Both the position numbers and the translations under genes were made by a program. A stretch of DNA of 64,000 nucleotides from the IMG/VR virus record IMGVR_UViG_3300024239_000011, positions 1-64,000 of that record. One strand, written 5' to 3'. The stretch comes from a virus. Shown one piece after another: positions 1 through 7,583 of this stretch; the stretch's first letter is position 1, and every line of letters begins with the position of its first letter. The notes under the pieces were generated by a model that ran no database searches, was not told the origin of the DNA, and saw only the letters and a program-made list of their open reading frames with translations.

Positions 1-408
1 CATGGTGTCGGTGTGCGGGCGGTTCAGACGCTCGACCAGTACCCCTATGCGCTTAGCACGGTCATCGGTCATGAACGGAAGATGCCCTTCACGCATCATG
101 ACGCTCATGCGGGCATCTTCGTTCCATTCGAACCAACTCAGGTCGTAGGGCGGGAGCGAGGACGGGAGGGAGCGTAGAAGAAAACGGGGATCGGCTGCTG
201 CCAAATAGCTGGCGCGCTCGACCAAGGAATCATCAATCAGGAACCTGCGGGCACGCCGAAGGTTGTTCGCCACCGGATGGAACATCGTGTCTTGCTCTTT
301 CGAAGACACGTCGAGCGCGTTCGCCAACTTCTCATACGGCTCCATTTTATCGTGCTTGATGCACGCATATGAGAGCATGTCATGCAAAAGAGGGGTGTCG
401 CGTTCCAT
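1..408 (-). CDS. hypothetical protein, partial at window edge
   Basis: This is an open frame of 136 codons that starts at the ATG at 408-406 and runs off the left edge, so the C-terminus is missing. I do not recognise the product, which is soluble with no membrane segment and has acidic and Arg-rich stretches. A sigma70-type promoter at 436-464 and an 8-bp inverted repeat over its -10 region precede it, so it is probably an early, possibly repressor-controlled gene. It is transcribed away from the window and separated from the late block at 473-3272. Confidence 0.75.
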   Translation of the reverse strand, partial: MERDTPLLHDMLSYACIKHDKMEPYEKLANALDVSSKEQDTMFHPVANNLRRARRFLIDDSLVERASYLAAADPRFLLRSLPSSLPPYDLSWFEWNEDARMSVMMREGHLPFMTDDRAKRIGVLVERLNRPHTDTM

Positions 409-413
409 CACAG

Positions 414-439
414 CTATCCTGTTTCCTAACCCAGGATAG
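414..439. promoter_or_regulatory. 8-bp inverted repeat over -10, possible operator
   Basis: CTATCCTG (414-421) and CAGGATAG (432-439) are perfect inverted arms 10 nt apart. They overlap the -10 box and the expected start of the minus-strand transcript. They could be a repressor site or a 5' UTR hairpin. Confidence 0.4.
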
Positions 440-464
440 TAAACATTTTGCTATAGAAAGTCAA
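436..464 (-). promoter_or_regulatory. sigma70-type early promoter
   Basis: On the minus strand TTGACT (464-459) lies 17 bp from TACTAT (441-436), upstream of the gene starting at 408. Confidence 0.7.
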
Positions 465-472
465 GTATCTGA

Positions 473-784
473 TTAAATCTTCGCGAAGCCCATAAGCTGA
501 ATTTGCTGGACCAGCTTGGTGATCTGAACGCGGTTTTCTGGTTTCACCGTCTCGCCATATTTCCGTAGTTCGGTGACCACCGCGATCAATTTTTCGATCA
601 CATCTATGACATGCTGTTGGGGACCGAGGGTATGACCACGGGCAGGTACCCGCATGTAATCCTCAGTCCCGGCATCACGCACGCTCTTTGGTTGGATCAC
701 TTCAGCATCGGGCACTTCCCCCCGGTAAAAGGGAATGCCTAAGTTGTTTTCATTGACACTTTCAAAGAGTTCGCGCAGCAGCAT
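473..784 (-). CDS. small virion-cargo candidate (CTS-like N-terminus)
   Basis: A 103-aa protein whose N-terminus MLLRELFESVNENN resembles the capsid-targeting-like leader seen across this window, with an L-x-E type cleavage candidate. The rest has a Pro-rich middle and a helical C-terminus of about 40 residues. It is the last gene of a minus-strand late block (3272 to 473) with a good Shine-Dalgarno (TAGGAG). It has no late promoter of its own, so it is probably co-transcribed with the genes upstream. Its function is unknown, and it may be a head-core or packaged protein. Confidence 0.7.
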   Translation of the reverse strand: MLLRELFESVNENNLGIPFYRGEVPDAEVIQPKSVRDAGTEDYMRVPARGHTLGPQQHVIDVIEKLIAVVTELRKYGETVKPENRVQITKLVQQIQLMGFAKI

Positions 785-799
785 TAATCAACTCCTAAT

Positions 800-1912
800 T
801 TAGGCATCATTCTCATTGATGAACTTGGCGAACTCATCTTCCATATCACCGTTGATGAAGTCGTACATACACTCACCAAGGCGTTGCATTTTGGAAAGAC
901 TGGACTGTCGCATCATGTTGATGAATGCTGCGGCCAAATGGGAAACTTCGTTGTCAGTCAATCGGTTGGCACGGTTTTCCTTGATCTTGTCCAGCGCAGT
1001 CATGAATTCGTCGCTGGTGTTCTCGACAAGAATACCAATGCTTTCCTTGAGACGTTCAGTGCCTTCGATGACCGAACGACCACCCATTTCTTCCGGGGTC
1101 TGGTCAAAAAGCACGAGGAATTGATCGCGAATGTCTTGTTCAATCTGGCGAGCATCACGCCCTTCACCGTCAACCGCATTCACATAATCACGAACTGTAG
1201 TAAAGTCATTGGCGTCGATGTCGCTTTTGACTAATTCACACACTGCATTGATGTTTGTGTCGTATTCACTTTCAATAGGAGCTTCTTCATCCATGACCAT
1301 CGGGTTGTCAGCCATGTTGTTGGTGATTCGCAGAGCATTACGCCCCGACTCCGGACGACCTTTATAGTCATAGGCTTTGATATCAGACACCCGACTTTTA
1401 TAGTGGTTATGCCCATAATCGGCTTGAGCAGTTTCATTGACTTTTGTACCACCAGTGCTGGTGTCAAATTGAATATCAATCATATCGTCTGGTCCACATA
1501 CCTCAAATTCTACTGCACCCGTCCCAATCTGATGTTCCAACCAACCTTCGTTGGTCTGGGTATCGGCGTCACAACCGCAACCACAACCTGCCGAGCAACC
1601 ATTTGCACACGCACAAGAGTTGCCACCGGAGCAAGAAGACCCCGCGTCTACAATTTCCACTTCACCGTCTTGGATTTCTACCTCACCATCATTATTCACG
1701 GCAATTGCTGCCTGACGCATGGTCGGTTGATCGTCCATCTTCACGCCAGCCAATTCAAGCATACGGGACAGTTCATCCCAGTTCGTGGCGCTGACGGTTG
1801 TTGTGGTAGTGTAGTTCACAGTCGGAGTAAGTCCGGTGACTTCGGATTTTTGTGCAGTCTGATCAGTACCCGTGCGAGTAATCGTCAGATTAAGGGTGGT
1901 GCTGTCGGTCAT
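800..1912 (-). CDS. late structural-block protein with Cys-rich insert
   Basis: A 370-aa acidic protein. The start is the ATG at 1912, which overlaps the TGA of the upstream gene (ATGA). Residues near 90-115 hold a cluster of about nine cysteines spaced C-x-C, C-x3-C and C-x-C-x-C, flanked by Gly and Asn, so a metal-binding knot is likely. The C-terminal half is helical and charged. It lies in the late minus-strand block between a possible terminase small subunit and a small CTS-like protein. I do not recognise the family. A head-core, scaffold or packaging-related role is only inferred from position. Confidence 0.75.
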   Translation of the reverse strand: MTDSTTLNLTITRTGTDQTAQKSEVTGLTPTVNYTTTTTVSATNWDELSRMLELAGVKMDDQPTMRQAAIAVNNDGEVEIQDGEVEIVDAGSSCSGGNSCACANGCSAGCGCGCDADTQTNEGWLEHQIGTGAVEFEVCGPDDMIDIQFDTSTGGTKVNETAQADYGHNHYKSRVSDIKAYDYKGRPESGRNALRITNNMADNPMVMDEEAPIESEYDTNINAVCELVKSDIDANDFTTVRDYVNAVDGEGRDARQIEQDIRDQFLVLFDQTPEEMGGRSVIEGTERLKESIGILVENTSDEFMTALDKIKENRANRLTDNEVSHLAAAFINMMRQSSLSKMQRLGECMYDFINGDMEDEFAKFINENDA

Positions 1913-2736
1913 CACTTCTTTCCTTTCTTCGCACGAATGCTACCGGTTGTTGCGGATACCTCTTTACGGTTTCCTTTATCGTCTTTAAAGATACCGGTGT
2001 AAGTTTTTTGGTCGTCATCAAAATTACCAGGATCGGCAATTCCGGCGTATGCATCAAAAGCATCACCCTCAAGACGTTCCCACCAAGGCACACTCTTCGG
2101 GGCACCTTCGATGTGCGTGTTGAAATCGTTTTCATCCGCGTTTTCGGGTTTTTTGTGATCGATGAAATTGAACAATTCCGGCGTATCCGGTTTGATTTGT
2201 TCGGGTTTGCGCGTTGCAGCTACTCGTGCTAGATAGTCAAGTAGCTGGCTATTGTGTTCATTACCAACGAAGGATGCTGCATCATCATTATTTTCTGATT
2301 TGTAGTAGCCGCTGGTGTTCAGTAAGCTTGAGCGGGACAATCCAGCTTTCTTAGCTTCCGCGTCAATGTCATGTAAGGCGTTTTGACGTTCAGCCTCTAC
2401 TTCCATTGGATCATTGTCAGTGCGTACCACTATTTGGTCTTCCGGTAGTTCAAGAACAGTACGTATTTCCTGCTGAAGGATATATGCGGATACTGGCAGA
2501 CCTGTGATAACATCCAAAATCCAAACTTCAGCGGCATCAAGCTTTTGAAAATCAAGTGGGTGACGTTGCATCATGGTTTTCTTTGGACGACCGATCTCAC
2601 GAAGGTCGTGCTTCATTAATAGGCGCTCAATCCGATCCAATCTCTCGTCATTGAGTTCGACTACCGTCTTAATGCGGTAATGGTATTCTCGGTCGGCGTT
2701 CGACACGTAATGCTTAAAAGATTTAATCTCTGGCAT
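1912..2736 (-). CDS. late structural-block protein, unknown function
   Basis: A 274-aa protein starting MPEIKSFKHYV with a Shine-Dalgarno GAGGAT. The N-terminal ~90 residues look folded and contain a basic helix. The C-terminal half is acidic and low in hydrophobics, and the tail is Lys-rich. It is coupled by ATGA to the Cys-rich protein downstream and preceded by a late element at 2766-2771. The arrangement suits a head or packaging accessory protein. No enzymatic motif was seen. Confidence 0.75.
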   Translation of the reverse strand: MPEIKSFKHYVSNADREYHYRIKTVVELNDERLDRIERLLMKHDLREIGRPKKTMMQRHPLDFQKLDAAEVWILDVITGLPVSAYILQQEIRTVLELPEDQIVVRTDNDPMEVEAERQNALHDIDAEAKKAGLSRSSLLNTSGYYKSENNDDAASFVGNEHNSQLLDYLARVAATRKPEQIKPDTPELFNFIDHKKPENADENDFNTHIEGAPKSVPWWERLEGDAFDAYAGIADPGNFDDDQKTYTGIFKDDKGNRKEVSATTGSIRAKKGKK

Positions 2737-2765
2737 GGTTATCCTCGATGCAGCATCTATCTGTG

Positions 2766-2771
2766 TATTTA
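2766..2771 (-). promoter_or_regulatory. T4-type late promoter element
   Basis: ATAAATA read on the minus strand, 30 nt upstream of the 2736 start and overlapping the end of the previous gene. Confidence 0.5.
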
Positions 2772-3272
2772 TTACTTGTCCCTATTCATGAACTTTTCGA
2801 GTAATTCATTTCGGTCAGCAACCATTCCTCCTTCTCCGACAACAACTCCCTCTTGGGTATTACCCTTAAGCATATCAATGCGTTCTTGATCCTGTTTCAA
2901 TTTGATCAGGCGCATTCGTTTATCGATTTTGTCTTTACGAGCATTCATAGCAAGAGTAAGCATCTGAACGGCGCCCGCTACAAAAGCTTCAGCATTCTTG
3001 GGGTCTACATCGGTACTCAAGTCCATGAATGTCTTGTGGTGGGTGAATGCTTCGGTGGCAATTTCATCCATTTTTTGGTCATGCTCAGCAAGCATAAAGT
3101 CCTTAATTTCCAAACTAGTTAAATCTTTGGTACCTTTTATTGCTTTGGCGCATTCTTGTTTGGTTGCCGCTTCAATTTCAGCATCTACATCTTCAAAATC
3201 ATCTTCACCCTCAAGGTCAGCAAGAGCGTCACTTAGTTTGGGTAAGTTAAGCGTGTCTTCAATCCGGCTCAT
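2772..3272 (-). CDS. possible terminase small subunit (gp16-like)
   Basis: A 166-aa, strongly helical acidic protein. I place the start at the ATG at 3272, 7 nt after GAGGTGA, rather than the upstream GTG. The central part (MDEIATEAFTHHKTFMDL followed by a second long helix with N-A-R-K-D-K-I-D-K-R) has the layout of T4 gp16-type small terminases: an acidic N-terminus, two central helices and a short tail. That is a pattern match by eye, not a proven homology. It heads the late minus-strand block and sits behind a late promoter embedded in a 9-bp inverted repeat. Confidence 0.65.
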   Translation of the reverse strand: MSRIEDTLNLPKLSDALADLEGEDDFEDVDAEIEAATKQECAKAIKGTKDLTSLEIKDFMLAEHDQKMDEIATEAFTHHKTFMDLSTDVDPKNAEAFVAGAVQMLTLAMNARKDKIDKRMRLIKLKQDQERIDMLKGNTQEGVVVGEGGMVADRNELLEKFMNRDK

Positions 3273-3303
3273 ATATATCACCTCATACGTAGTGATATAT
3301 TTA
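3273..3303 (-). promoter_or_regulatory. late promoter inside RBS-masking hairpin
   Basis: TAAATA (303-298 on minus) is followed by an inverted repeat ATATATCAC (3292-3300) / GTGATATAT (3273-3281, minus sense). The 3' arm contains part of the Shine-Dalgarno. A transcript starting 5 nt after TAAATA loses most of the 5' arm. Confidence 0.6.
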
Positions 3304-3313
3304 GCGATCCTAC

Positions 3314-3342
3314 TTGACGGTTTCTGATTGCAACGCTAAGAT
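3314..3342 (+). promoter_or_regulatory. sigma70-type early promoter
   Basis: TTGACG, 17 bp, TAAGAT. It drives the plus-strand operon from 3374 and lies back to back with the late promoter at 3298-3303. Confidence 0.7.
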
Positions 3343-3373
3343 GCGTATAGAAATGATACACAGGATGCACATC

Positions 3374-4105
3374 ATGGATAAACAAACTCGTCCTGCGATC
3401 AGCAGCAGTGGAAATCCCATGCTCTGTCCGTGCTGCAAAAGCCCGTTGGTGATCACCGGGATGTCACTTCAGATTGATCGTCTGGAAGCCCTGGATGAAA
3501 ATGCCGAAGGTGCTATTCGTGACAAGGCGGAATGTATCAATCCCACGTGCTACGCTTATCGTCGGCTGTTTTGGTCGCTATCCGGGGAACTGTACGTCGT
3601 ATCCGGGAGCATGTCCGAGGACGATCAACGCACTTTCTATCAGATTTACCGGCAATGCACCGGGTCTGAAAAAGTCACGACGCCCTTCATAAACAACAAC
3701 ATGGCGCCGTTTGGTACCATCGAACGTGCTGTTCGTATCAATGATAAGAAGGATGAAAACCGCGATTTCTATTTGTTGGGCGGACGTTTCCGATTGGAAA
3801 TCAAATACCAATATACGGCGGATTATGACGGCGAGATCACGTCGCGGATTAGAAAGATTCGTTGGTGGAAACGCCAGGAAGATGGTATGTACGTCATGCA
3901 TACGTTTGGCATTCACATGATCTGGTTTGGAGTCAAACACACGTATTGGAACATGAAGCGTCTGCGCACCAATACCGAGTTGCCGCGCGACGAAATCAAG
4001 AAGCGTCTGTTGCGCGACCACGTGCAAATCCATCAGAATACCGATGGCTGGTGGCGCCGCCCGGTTGCCTTCATCAACCGCATGATCATTGAAAGGGGCG
4101 TGTAA
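3374..4105 (+). CDS. zinc-ribbon protein, unknown function
   Basis: A 243-aa protein starting MDKQTRPAIS. The ATG at 3374 is chosen because the promoter at 3314-3342 puts the transcript start near 3349, excluding upstream starts. The N-terminal region has a CPCC...CINPTC pair of cysteine knuckles (residues ~20-65), suggesting a zinc ribbon. The rest is mixed, with a Trp- and Arg-rich C-terminal segment. It is the first gene of a tightly packed early operon to 6938 and overlaps the next gene as TAATG. A nucleic-acid-binding role is plausible but unproven. Confidence 0.75.
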   Translation: MDKQTRPAISSSGNPMLCPCCKSPLVITGMSLQIDRLEALDENAEGAIRDKAECINPTCYAYRRLFWSLSGELYVVSGSMSEDDQRTFYQIYRQCTGSEKVTTPFINNNMAPFGTIERAVRINDKKDENRDFYLLGGRFRLEIKYQYTADYDGEITSRIRKIRWWKRQEDGMYVMHTFGIHMIWFGVKHTYWNMKRLRTNTELPRDEIKKRLLRDHVQIHQNTDGWWRRPVAFINRMIIERGV

Positions 4106-4536
4106 TGCCGCGCTTTCGTTACGTCATTATCGATGAGGACAATCGTCCGGTCAAAATCGAGACGGTCAAGACCGACAACGGTGCCTATGCCTGGAACGTT
4201 GCCGATCATCGGCGCCATGCGCTGTCCGACAGCACCGGTAAGACCTATCGGGTCGCCAGCGTCGAACTGGACACCAAGGTGGACATCACGATCAACGGGA
4301 TGATCGATGAAAAGGCGACCGCCTTAAATTACATTGCCTGGATCATCGCCGCCAAGGATGCCCTGGAAATGGTCGATCTGGTGATGCGGGACACGCCGAA
4401 CTTGGGTCTGGCGGATACCTTGCTGTCGAATTTGCGCCTGGGCGCCATCGAAGCCTGCGGCGGCAAGTTCTCGCCTTCGGTAATCGCGTTGGCGGAACGT
4501 CTGAGAGTGGAAGCAGGGGTAGAAAGCGATGCTTGA
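4105..4536 (+). CDS. hypothetical protein
   Basis: A 143-aa protein with a beta-rich N-terminal half and a helical C-terminal half. It is translationally coupled to the zinc-ribbon gene (TAATG) and overlaps the next gene by 8 nt. The family is not recognised. It belongs to the early operon starting at 3314. Confidence 0.75.
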   Translation: MPRFRYVIIDEDNRPVKIETVKTDNGAYAWNVADHRRHALSDSTGKTYRVASVELDTKVDITINGMIDEKATALNYIAWIIAAKDALEMVDLVMRDTPNLGLADTLLSNLRLGAIEACGGKFSPSVIALAERLRVEAGVESDA

Positions 4537-4837
4537 GATCATCTACCGTGATCGGCTTGATACCCTTCGCCCCGATCCACGCAAAGCGACATACAAGAAA
4601 AACGATGATCTGGAATTTATTCCAATGTCAGTCGATACGGTACCGTTGCCCATGCTCCAAACCCAGTTGGGCAACGACAATCTGGAAATCGTTTCCGTCA
4701 AAGCAAATGATGTGGAATGGGTTACCCTTTCTCTTTTATTTCAAAACCTTCCGCTGCGTCATGATGGGTCGTTGGCAGTGCGCCAACATACGATTTGGCG
4801 CGGCGAAATGGCGCATTTTATCGTGGAGAACCTATGA
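4529..4837 (+). CDS. hypothetical protein
   Basis: A 102-aa protein starting MLEIIYRDRLD with no recognised motif. The short spacing to its neighbours (8-nt overlap before, 3 nt after) shows it is part of the early operon. Two reading frames are open here. This one is preferred because its start is coupled to the upstream stop and its stop directly precedes the next start. Confidence 0.65.
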   Translation: MLEIIYRDRLDTLRPDPRKATYKKNDDLEFIPMSVDTVPLPMLQTQLGNDNLEIVSVKANDVEWVTLSLLFQNLPLRHDGSLAVRQHTIWRGEMAHFIVENL

Positions 4838-4840
4838 GCC

Positions 4841-5635
4841 ATGAATGATTCGTTAATCCAGTTCTATCGTGGTACCGGCACCGATAATGTCGGTCGCATG
4901 CTGGCGCAGATTATCGGGTTTACCGATGTCGAATTTGAGGGGTGCCATAATCACGTGCAGTGGCTTTTCCCGCTGCGTGAACGAAGCATGTTCAATCCGG
5001 TTGCCCCGCTGCTGGATGATGAGACGGTATTTCTATTTCGTACCGATGCCGAATTGCGCAAGGTGGTACGCGAAGTTTTCACCCGCGCTGTCAGATTCCT
5101 CGGTTTTGATTGGCAGGATGGTGATTTGGTCGGCAATCCGGTGCGTATTTCCGAATGGGCGCGACCGAATAATCACAATATTCTAAGAATTACTCGTATT
5201 CTTCGTTTTCTTAATACCATTGATATGCGGCGTCATGCGGAAGCCCTTTTTGAAGCGTTGCATGTTTATGTACCAAGTGATTTCAGTCGGAAGGGTGGGG
5301 TTTCCGCATGGTATTTCTGGCAGGATGCCATGTATTCGATGTTCATGGCAAATATCGAATATACCAACTCGTCCATGGAGCCGGGTACTGGTCGTGCAAC
5401 TCAAATTATTTTCCGAGCAGACAATCCCCAACACGCCGAAGATGAGGCTCAACGGTGGTGGGACGGCTGCCACCAGAGTTTACCGAACCACTTCGAGACG
5501 TTGAGTTGTATCAAAGTTTATCCATTTGGTGTCCATCGTCTGACCGTTAGCGGCGTGGCGGTGCCCAATACCAGTATGCCAACCTACGAATGGACGTGTG
5601 ATCGTGGCGTGTGCCATACCAGCAAGAGGGGTTAA
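4841..5635 (+). CDS. hypothetical protein
   Basis: A 264-aa protein, rich in aromatic residues, with a compact globular composition and no signal peptide or membrane segment. The C-terminus has CDRGVC, a possible metal or disulfide pair. It sits in the middle of the early operon. I do not recognise the family. Confidence 0.75.
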   Translation: MNDSLIQFYRGTGTDNVGRMLAQIIGFTDVEFEGCHNHVQWLFPLRERSMFNPVAPLLDDETVFLFRTDAELRKVVREVFTRAVRFLGFDWQDGDLVGNPVRISEWARPNNHNILRITRILRFLNTIDMRRHAEALFEALHVYVPSDFSRKGGVSAWYFWQDAMYSMFMANIEYTNSSMEPGTGRATQIIFRADNPQHAEDEAQRWWDGCHQSLPNHFETLSCIKVYPFGVHRLTVSGVAVPNTSMPTYEWTCDRGVCHTSKRG

Positions 5636-5640
5636 GGGGA

Positions 5641-5931
5641 ATGGAAACACTTGTTGTTTTTGCGGCAATTTGGCCCACATTCATCGTGCCGAATCTGGAT
5701 GCCAACGCATGCGAAGCCATGACACAAAAAGTCAGTAATGCCTATACGGCATTGGCTGAAAACGTCGAGAAAACGGCATCCGAAGAAGAAGCGGCGGAAG
5801 CGTGGAGTTTCGTCATCCAATGCACCGACAGCAGCATGTCTCCTGCTGATGTTGATAGATTGTTGAGTGGTTTGAAGCGCGATCTAAAGAAATCACAGAT
5901 GGGCGCTACCAAGAAGAAGCTTGACGTATGA
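5641..5931 (+). CDS. small helical hypothetical protein
   Basis: A 96-aa protein beginning METLVVF. The ATG at 5641 follows a purine-rich GGGGTTAAGGGGA. The C-terminal half is charged and helical, ending KKKLDV. Its stop overlaps the start of the next gene as ATGA. Confidence 0.7.
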   Translation: METLVVFAAIWPTFIVPNLDANACEAMTQKVSNAYTALAENVEKTASEEEAAEAWSFVIQCTDSSMSPADVDRLLSGLKRDLKKSQMGATKKKLDV

Positions 5932-6116
5932 ACCCGGTCGTTCGTTTCTTCATCATCACCCTGGTGTTGATGTTAGTGGTATATGTCGGTGGGTTTTACC
6001 TGATGTACTGGCATCTACCCCCGACATGGGTGAAGCCGGTATTCGTCGGTTTGACCGTGCTGGTGATTATCACCATTTGCTGGTGTGTAAAGATGTTCAG
6101 TGAGGACAATCCCTGA
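5928..6116 (+). CDS. small two-helix membrane protein
   Basis: A 62-aa protein with two hydrophobic stretches (about residues 6-27 and 36-55) separated by a short Pro/Trp loop, so a helical hairpin in the inner membrane is likely. It has ATGA overlaps on both sides. The function is unknown. Size and topology would fit a superinfection-exclusion or lysis-accessory protein, but nothing specific supports either. Confidence 0.7.
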   Translation: MNPVVRFFIITLVLMLVVYVGGFYLMYWHLPPTWVKPVFVGLTVLVIITICWCVKMFSEDNP

Positions 6117-6526
6117 TGAGCAAGAAGAATAGGAGCAATTTGCGTCGCGCTGAGATGATGGCTGACCATCTGCGGATGCTAGGGTTTGAACCAAGCACCG
6201 TCGATGAAGCACACGTTATCACATGGCGCGGCGGTACCTCCGAAGCTGCCAAGAAATTCTACGTCTGGGTGGATTACAGCAGTGATGTCGTCTGGTTAGG
6301 TATCATCGCCACGTTTGATCGGTGGGCGAATAGCCGCGACTATGAGTTTGAAGGCATTCCCGATGACGAAGATTTCTCGTTGCTCTTCGAGATTGCAGAA
6401 GAATGCCTAGCGAAAGGGTTGATGAAGAACGAAGATTGGACGCCGCGAAACCTCAACGAATTCTGGCGCAAGGCAAAGAAGAGTCGGTCACGTCGCGAGC
6501 ATGAAGCTGCGAGGATACATGATTGA
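6116..6526 (+). CDS. hypothetical protein
   Basis: A 136-aa protein with basic ends (MSKKNRSNLRR at the start, KKSRSRREHEAAR near the end) and an acidic centre. It may be a small nucleic-acid or protein-binding adaptor. It overlaps the next gene by 8 nt. Confidence 0.7.
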   Translation: MSKKNRSNLRRAEMMADHLRMLGFEPSTVDEAHVITWRGGTSEAAKKFYVWVDYSSDVVWLGIIATFDRWANSRDYEFEGIPDDEDFSLLFEIAEECLAKGLMKNEDWTPRNLNEFWRKAKKSRSRREHEAARIHD

Positions 6527-6938
6527 AGAGATTCGGTACGGACTTCTGTGCAGAGTGAAGCATGCAGGGTGGAATCGGGTCATCAATACTGAGGACAATA
6601 TCGCACGTCTGACATCGGTGATTGCTGCCTACGCCAATTGCTCCGTTGGATTGGTTGAGTTTAATTATAACCAAGTAGAAAATCAGTGCTTCGGGGGTTT
6701 GTATGGTGATGCAGGGTTTGTATTTCTTGCAATGGCACGACTGCCATTGCAAGAAATACATGAACCGGTGGATTACCCCGGTGTCGGACCACTTACCACG
6801 TCATTGGTTTCCGCAGAGAATTTACTTACAGCGGTGATATGCCATGAGATTGCTCATGTGGTTCATCCCTTTGATGACCATGGGTCGCGGTGGCAAGAAA
6901 CATACAGGGATTTAAGACAGCATTTTGTGGGTACTTAG
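6519..6938 (+). CDS. SprT-like zinc metallopeptidase
   Basis: A 139-aa protein. The motif CHEIAHVVHPFDDHGSRW near residue 107 is the HExxH zinc site of SprT/WLM-type metallopeptidases, with a following His and Trp in the usual place. Start 6519 is chosen because GAGGATAC precedes it; an in-frame ATG at 6501 is the alternative. Family members act on DNA-bound or chromatin proteins. In a phage it might remove host proteins from DNA, but that is inference. The coding sequence contains a 19-bp perfect hairpin at 6719-6760. It converges with the minus-strand gene at 6935. Confidence 0.8.
   Translation: MIEEIRYGLLCRVKHAGWNRVINTEDNIARLTSVIAAYANCSVGLVEFNYNQVENQCFGGLYGDAGFVFLAMARLPLQEIHEPVDYPGVGPLTTSLVSAENLLTAVICHEIAHVVHPFDDHGSRWQETYRDLRQHFVGT
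6719..6760. repeat. 19-bp perfect inverted repeat inside CDS
   Basis: A 19-nt arm beginning TGTATTTCTTGC (6719-6737) and its exact complement (6742-6760) are separated by CGAC. This is very strong for a hairpin within a coding region. Confidence 0.85.
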
Positions 6939-7294
6939 TTTTTATTCCAATACCGCCACCCCTGGAACCCCTTATGAGGTATTGGCGTCGTAAGTCTATT
7001 GAATGCACCTGACCGCTCGATAAAATCACCTGACCATCGTTGACCGGTGGTCGAACATATGAAATCCCCGGAGTGCGTCCCAACAATCTCCATCCAGCCA
7101 ATGATGTGCCCGTGATAGCACAGATAGCACCGTCCACCAATTACATTACGAGTGGGCAACCGTGCCACTTTGAACCGCATTACCTGTGACCGGTCAGCGA
7201 CCGTTGCAATTTCTTTTTCGTAGTCGTCCCAGGAAATGGTAGCCGGGATCGTAATGACAATATTGGATGGTGTTTCAATTTCTGTGATTTTCAT
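6935..7294 (-). CDS. CTS-bearing cargo candidate, unknown domain
   Basis: A 119-aa protein starting MKITEIETPS, a match to the shared M-[KR]-I-x-E-I leader. The middle has two Cys pairs (RCYLCYHGH and ICSTTGQRW), perhaps a small zinc fold. TAAATA ends 5 nt before the ATG and no Shine-Dalgarno is seen, so the late mRNA would be leaderless. Its 3' end overlaps the convergent SprT-like gene by 4 nt. Confidence 0.75.
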   Translation of the reverse strand: MKITEIETPSNIVITIPATISWDDYEKEIATVADRSQVMRFKVARLPTRNVIGGRCYLCYHGHIIGWMEIVGTHSGDFICSTTGQRWSGDFIERSGAFNRLTTPIPHKGFQGWRYWNKN

Positions 7295-7299
7295 GACAG

Positions 7300-7307
7300 T
7301 ATTTATT
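7300..7307 (-). promoter_or_regulatory. T4-type late promoter, leaderless spacing
   Basis: AATAAATA on minus. TAAATA is separated from the ATG at 7294 by exactly 5 nt. Confidence 0.65.
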
Positions 7308-7338
7308 TGTGTTACACTCTAATGTTAGGAGAGTAGAT

Positions 7339-7470
7339 ATGGATTATTTCATGTCCGCAGTGATTATTGTTGCCTTTGGGCTGATCGTCTGGGCTTTCCG
7401 TAAGTCCAACAAGAAAGGCTGTGGCTGTGACTGTGGTACCAATTGTACCAAGGGTTCGAACAAGGCGTAA
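7339..7470 (+). CDS. small Cys-rich membrane peptide
   Basis: A 43-aa protein with one N-terminal membrane helix (residues ~4-20), then a basic stretch and a Cys-rich tail (GCGCDCGTNCTKG). The layout resembles FeoB-associated Cys-rich membrane peptides, but homology is not shown. The Shine-Dalgarno TTAGGAGA lies 6 nt before the ATG, and a strong terminator follows at 7473-7499. It forms a one-gene unit. Confidence 0.65.
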   Translation: MDYFMSAVIIVAFGLIVWAFRKSNKKGCGCDCGTNCTKGSNKA

Positions 7471-7472
7471 GG

Positions 7473-7499
7473 AAAAAGCCGGGCATTGCCCGGCTTTTT
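7473..7499 (+). terminator. intrinsic terminator
   Basis: AAAAAGCCGGGC / GCCCGGCTTTTT, 12-bp stem, 3-nt loop, T-run. Probably works in both directions. Confidence 0.85.
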
Positions 7500-7570
7500 C
7501 ATGCTATTGCCCCCAAACGATAGTCCCATCCTTCTGATGGTCGATGTATTTATGTCTATCAAGAAGATGT

Positions 7571-7578
7571 TATAAATA
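7571..7578 (+). promoter_or_regulatory. T4-type late promoter, leaderless spacing
   Basis: Perfect TATAAATA ending 5 nt before the ATG at 7584. Confidence 0.75.
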
Positions 7579-7583
7579 ATTCT

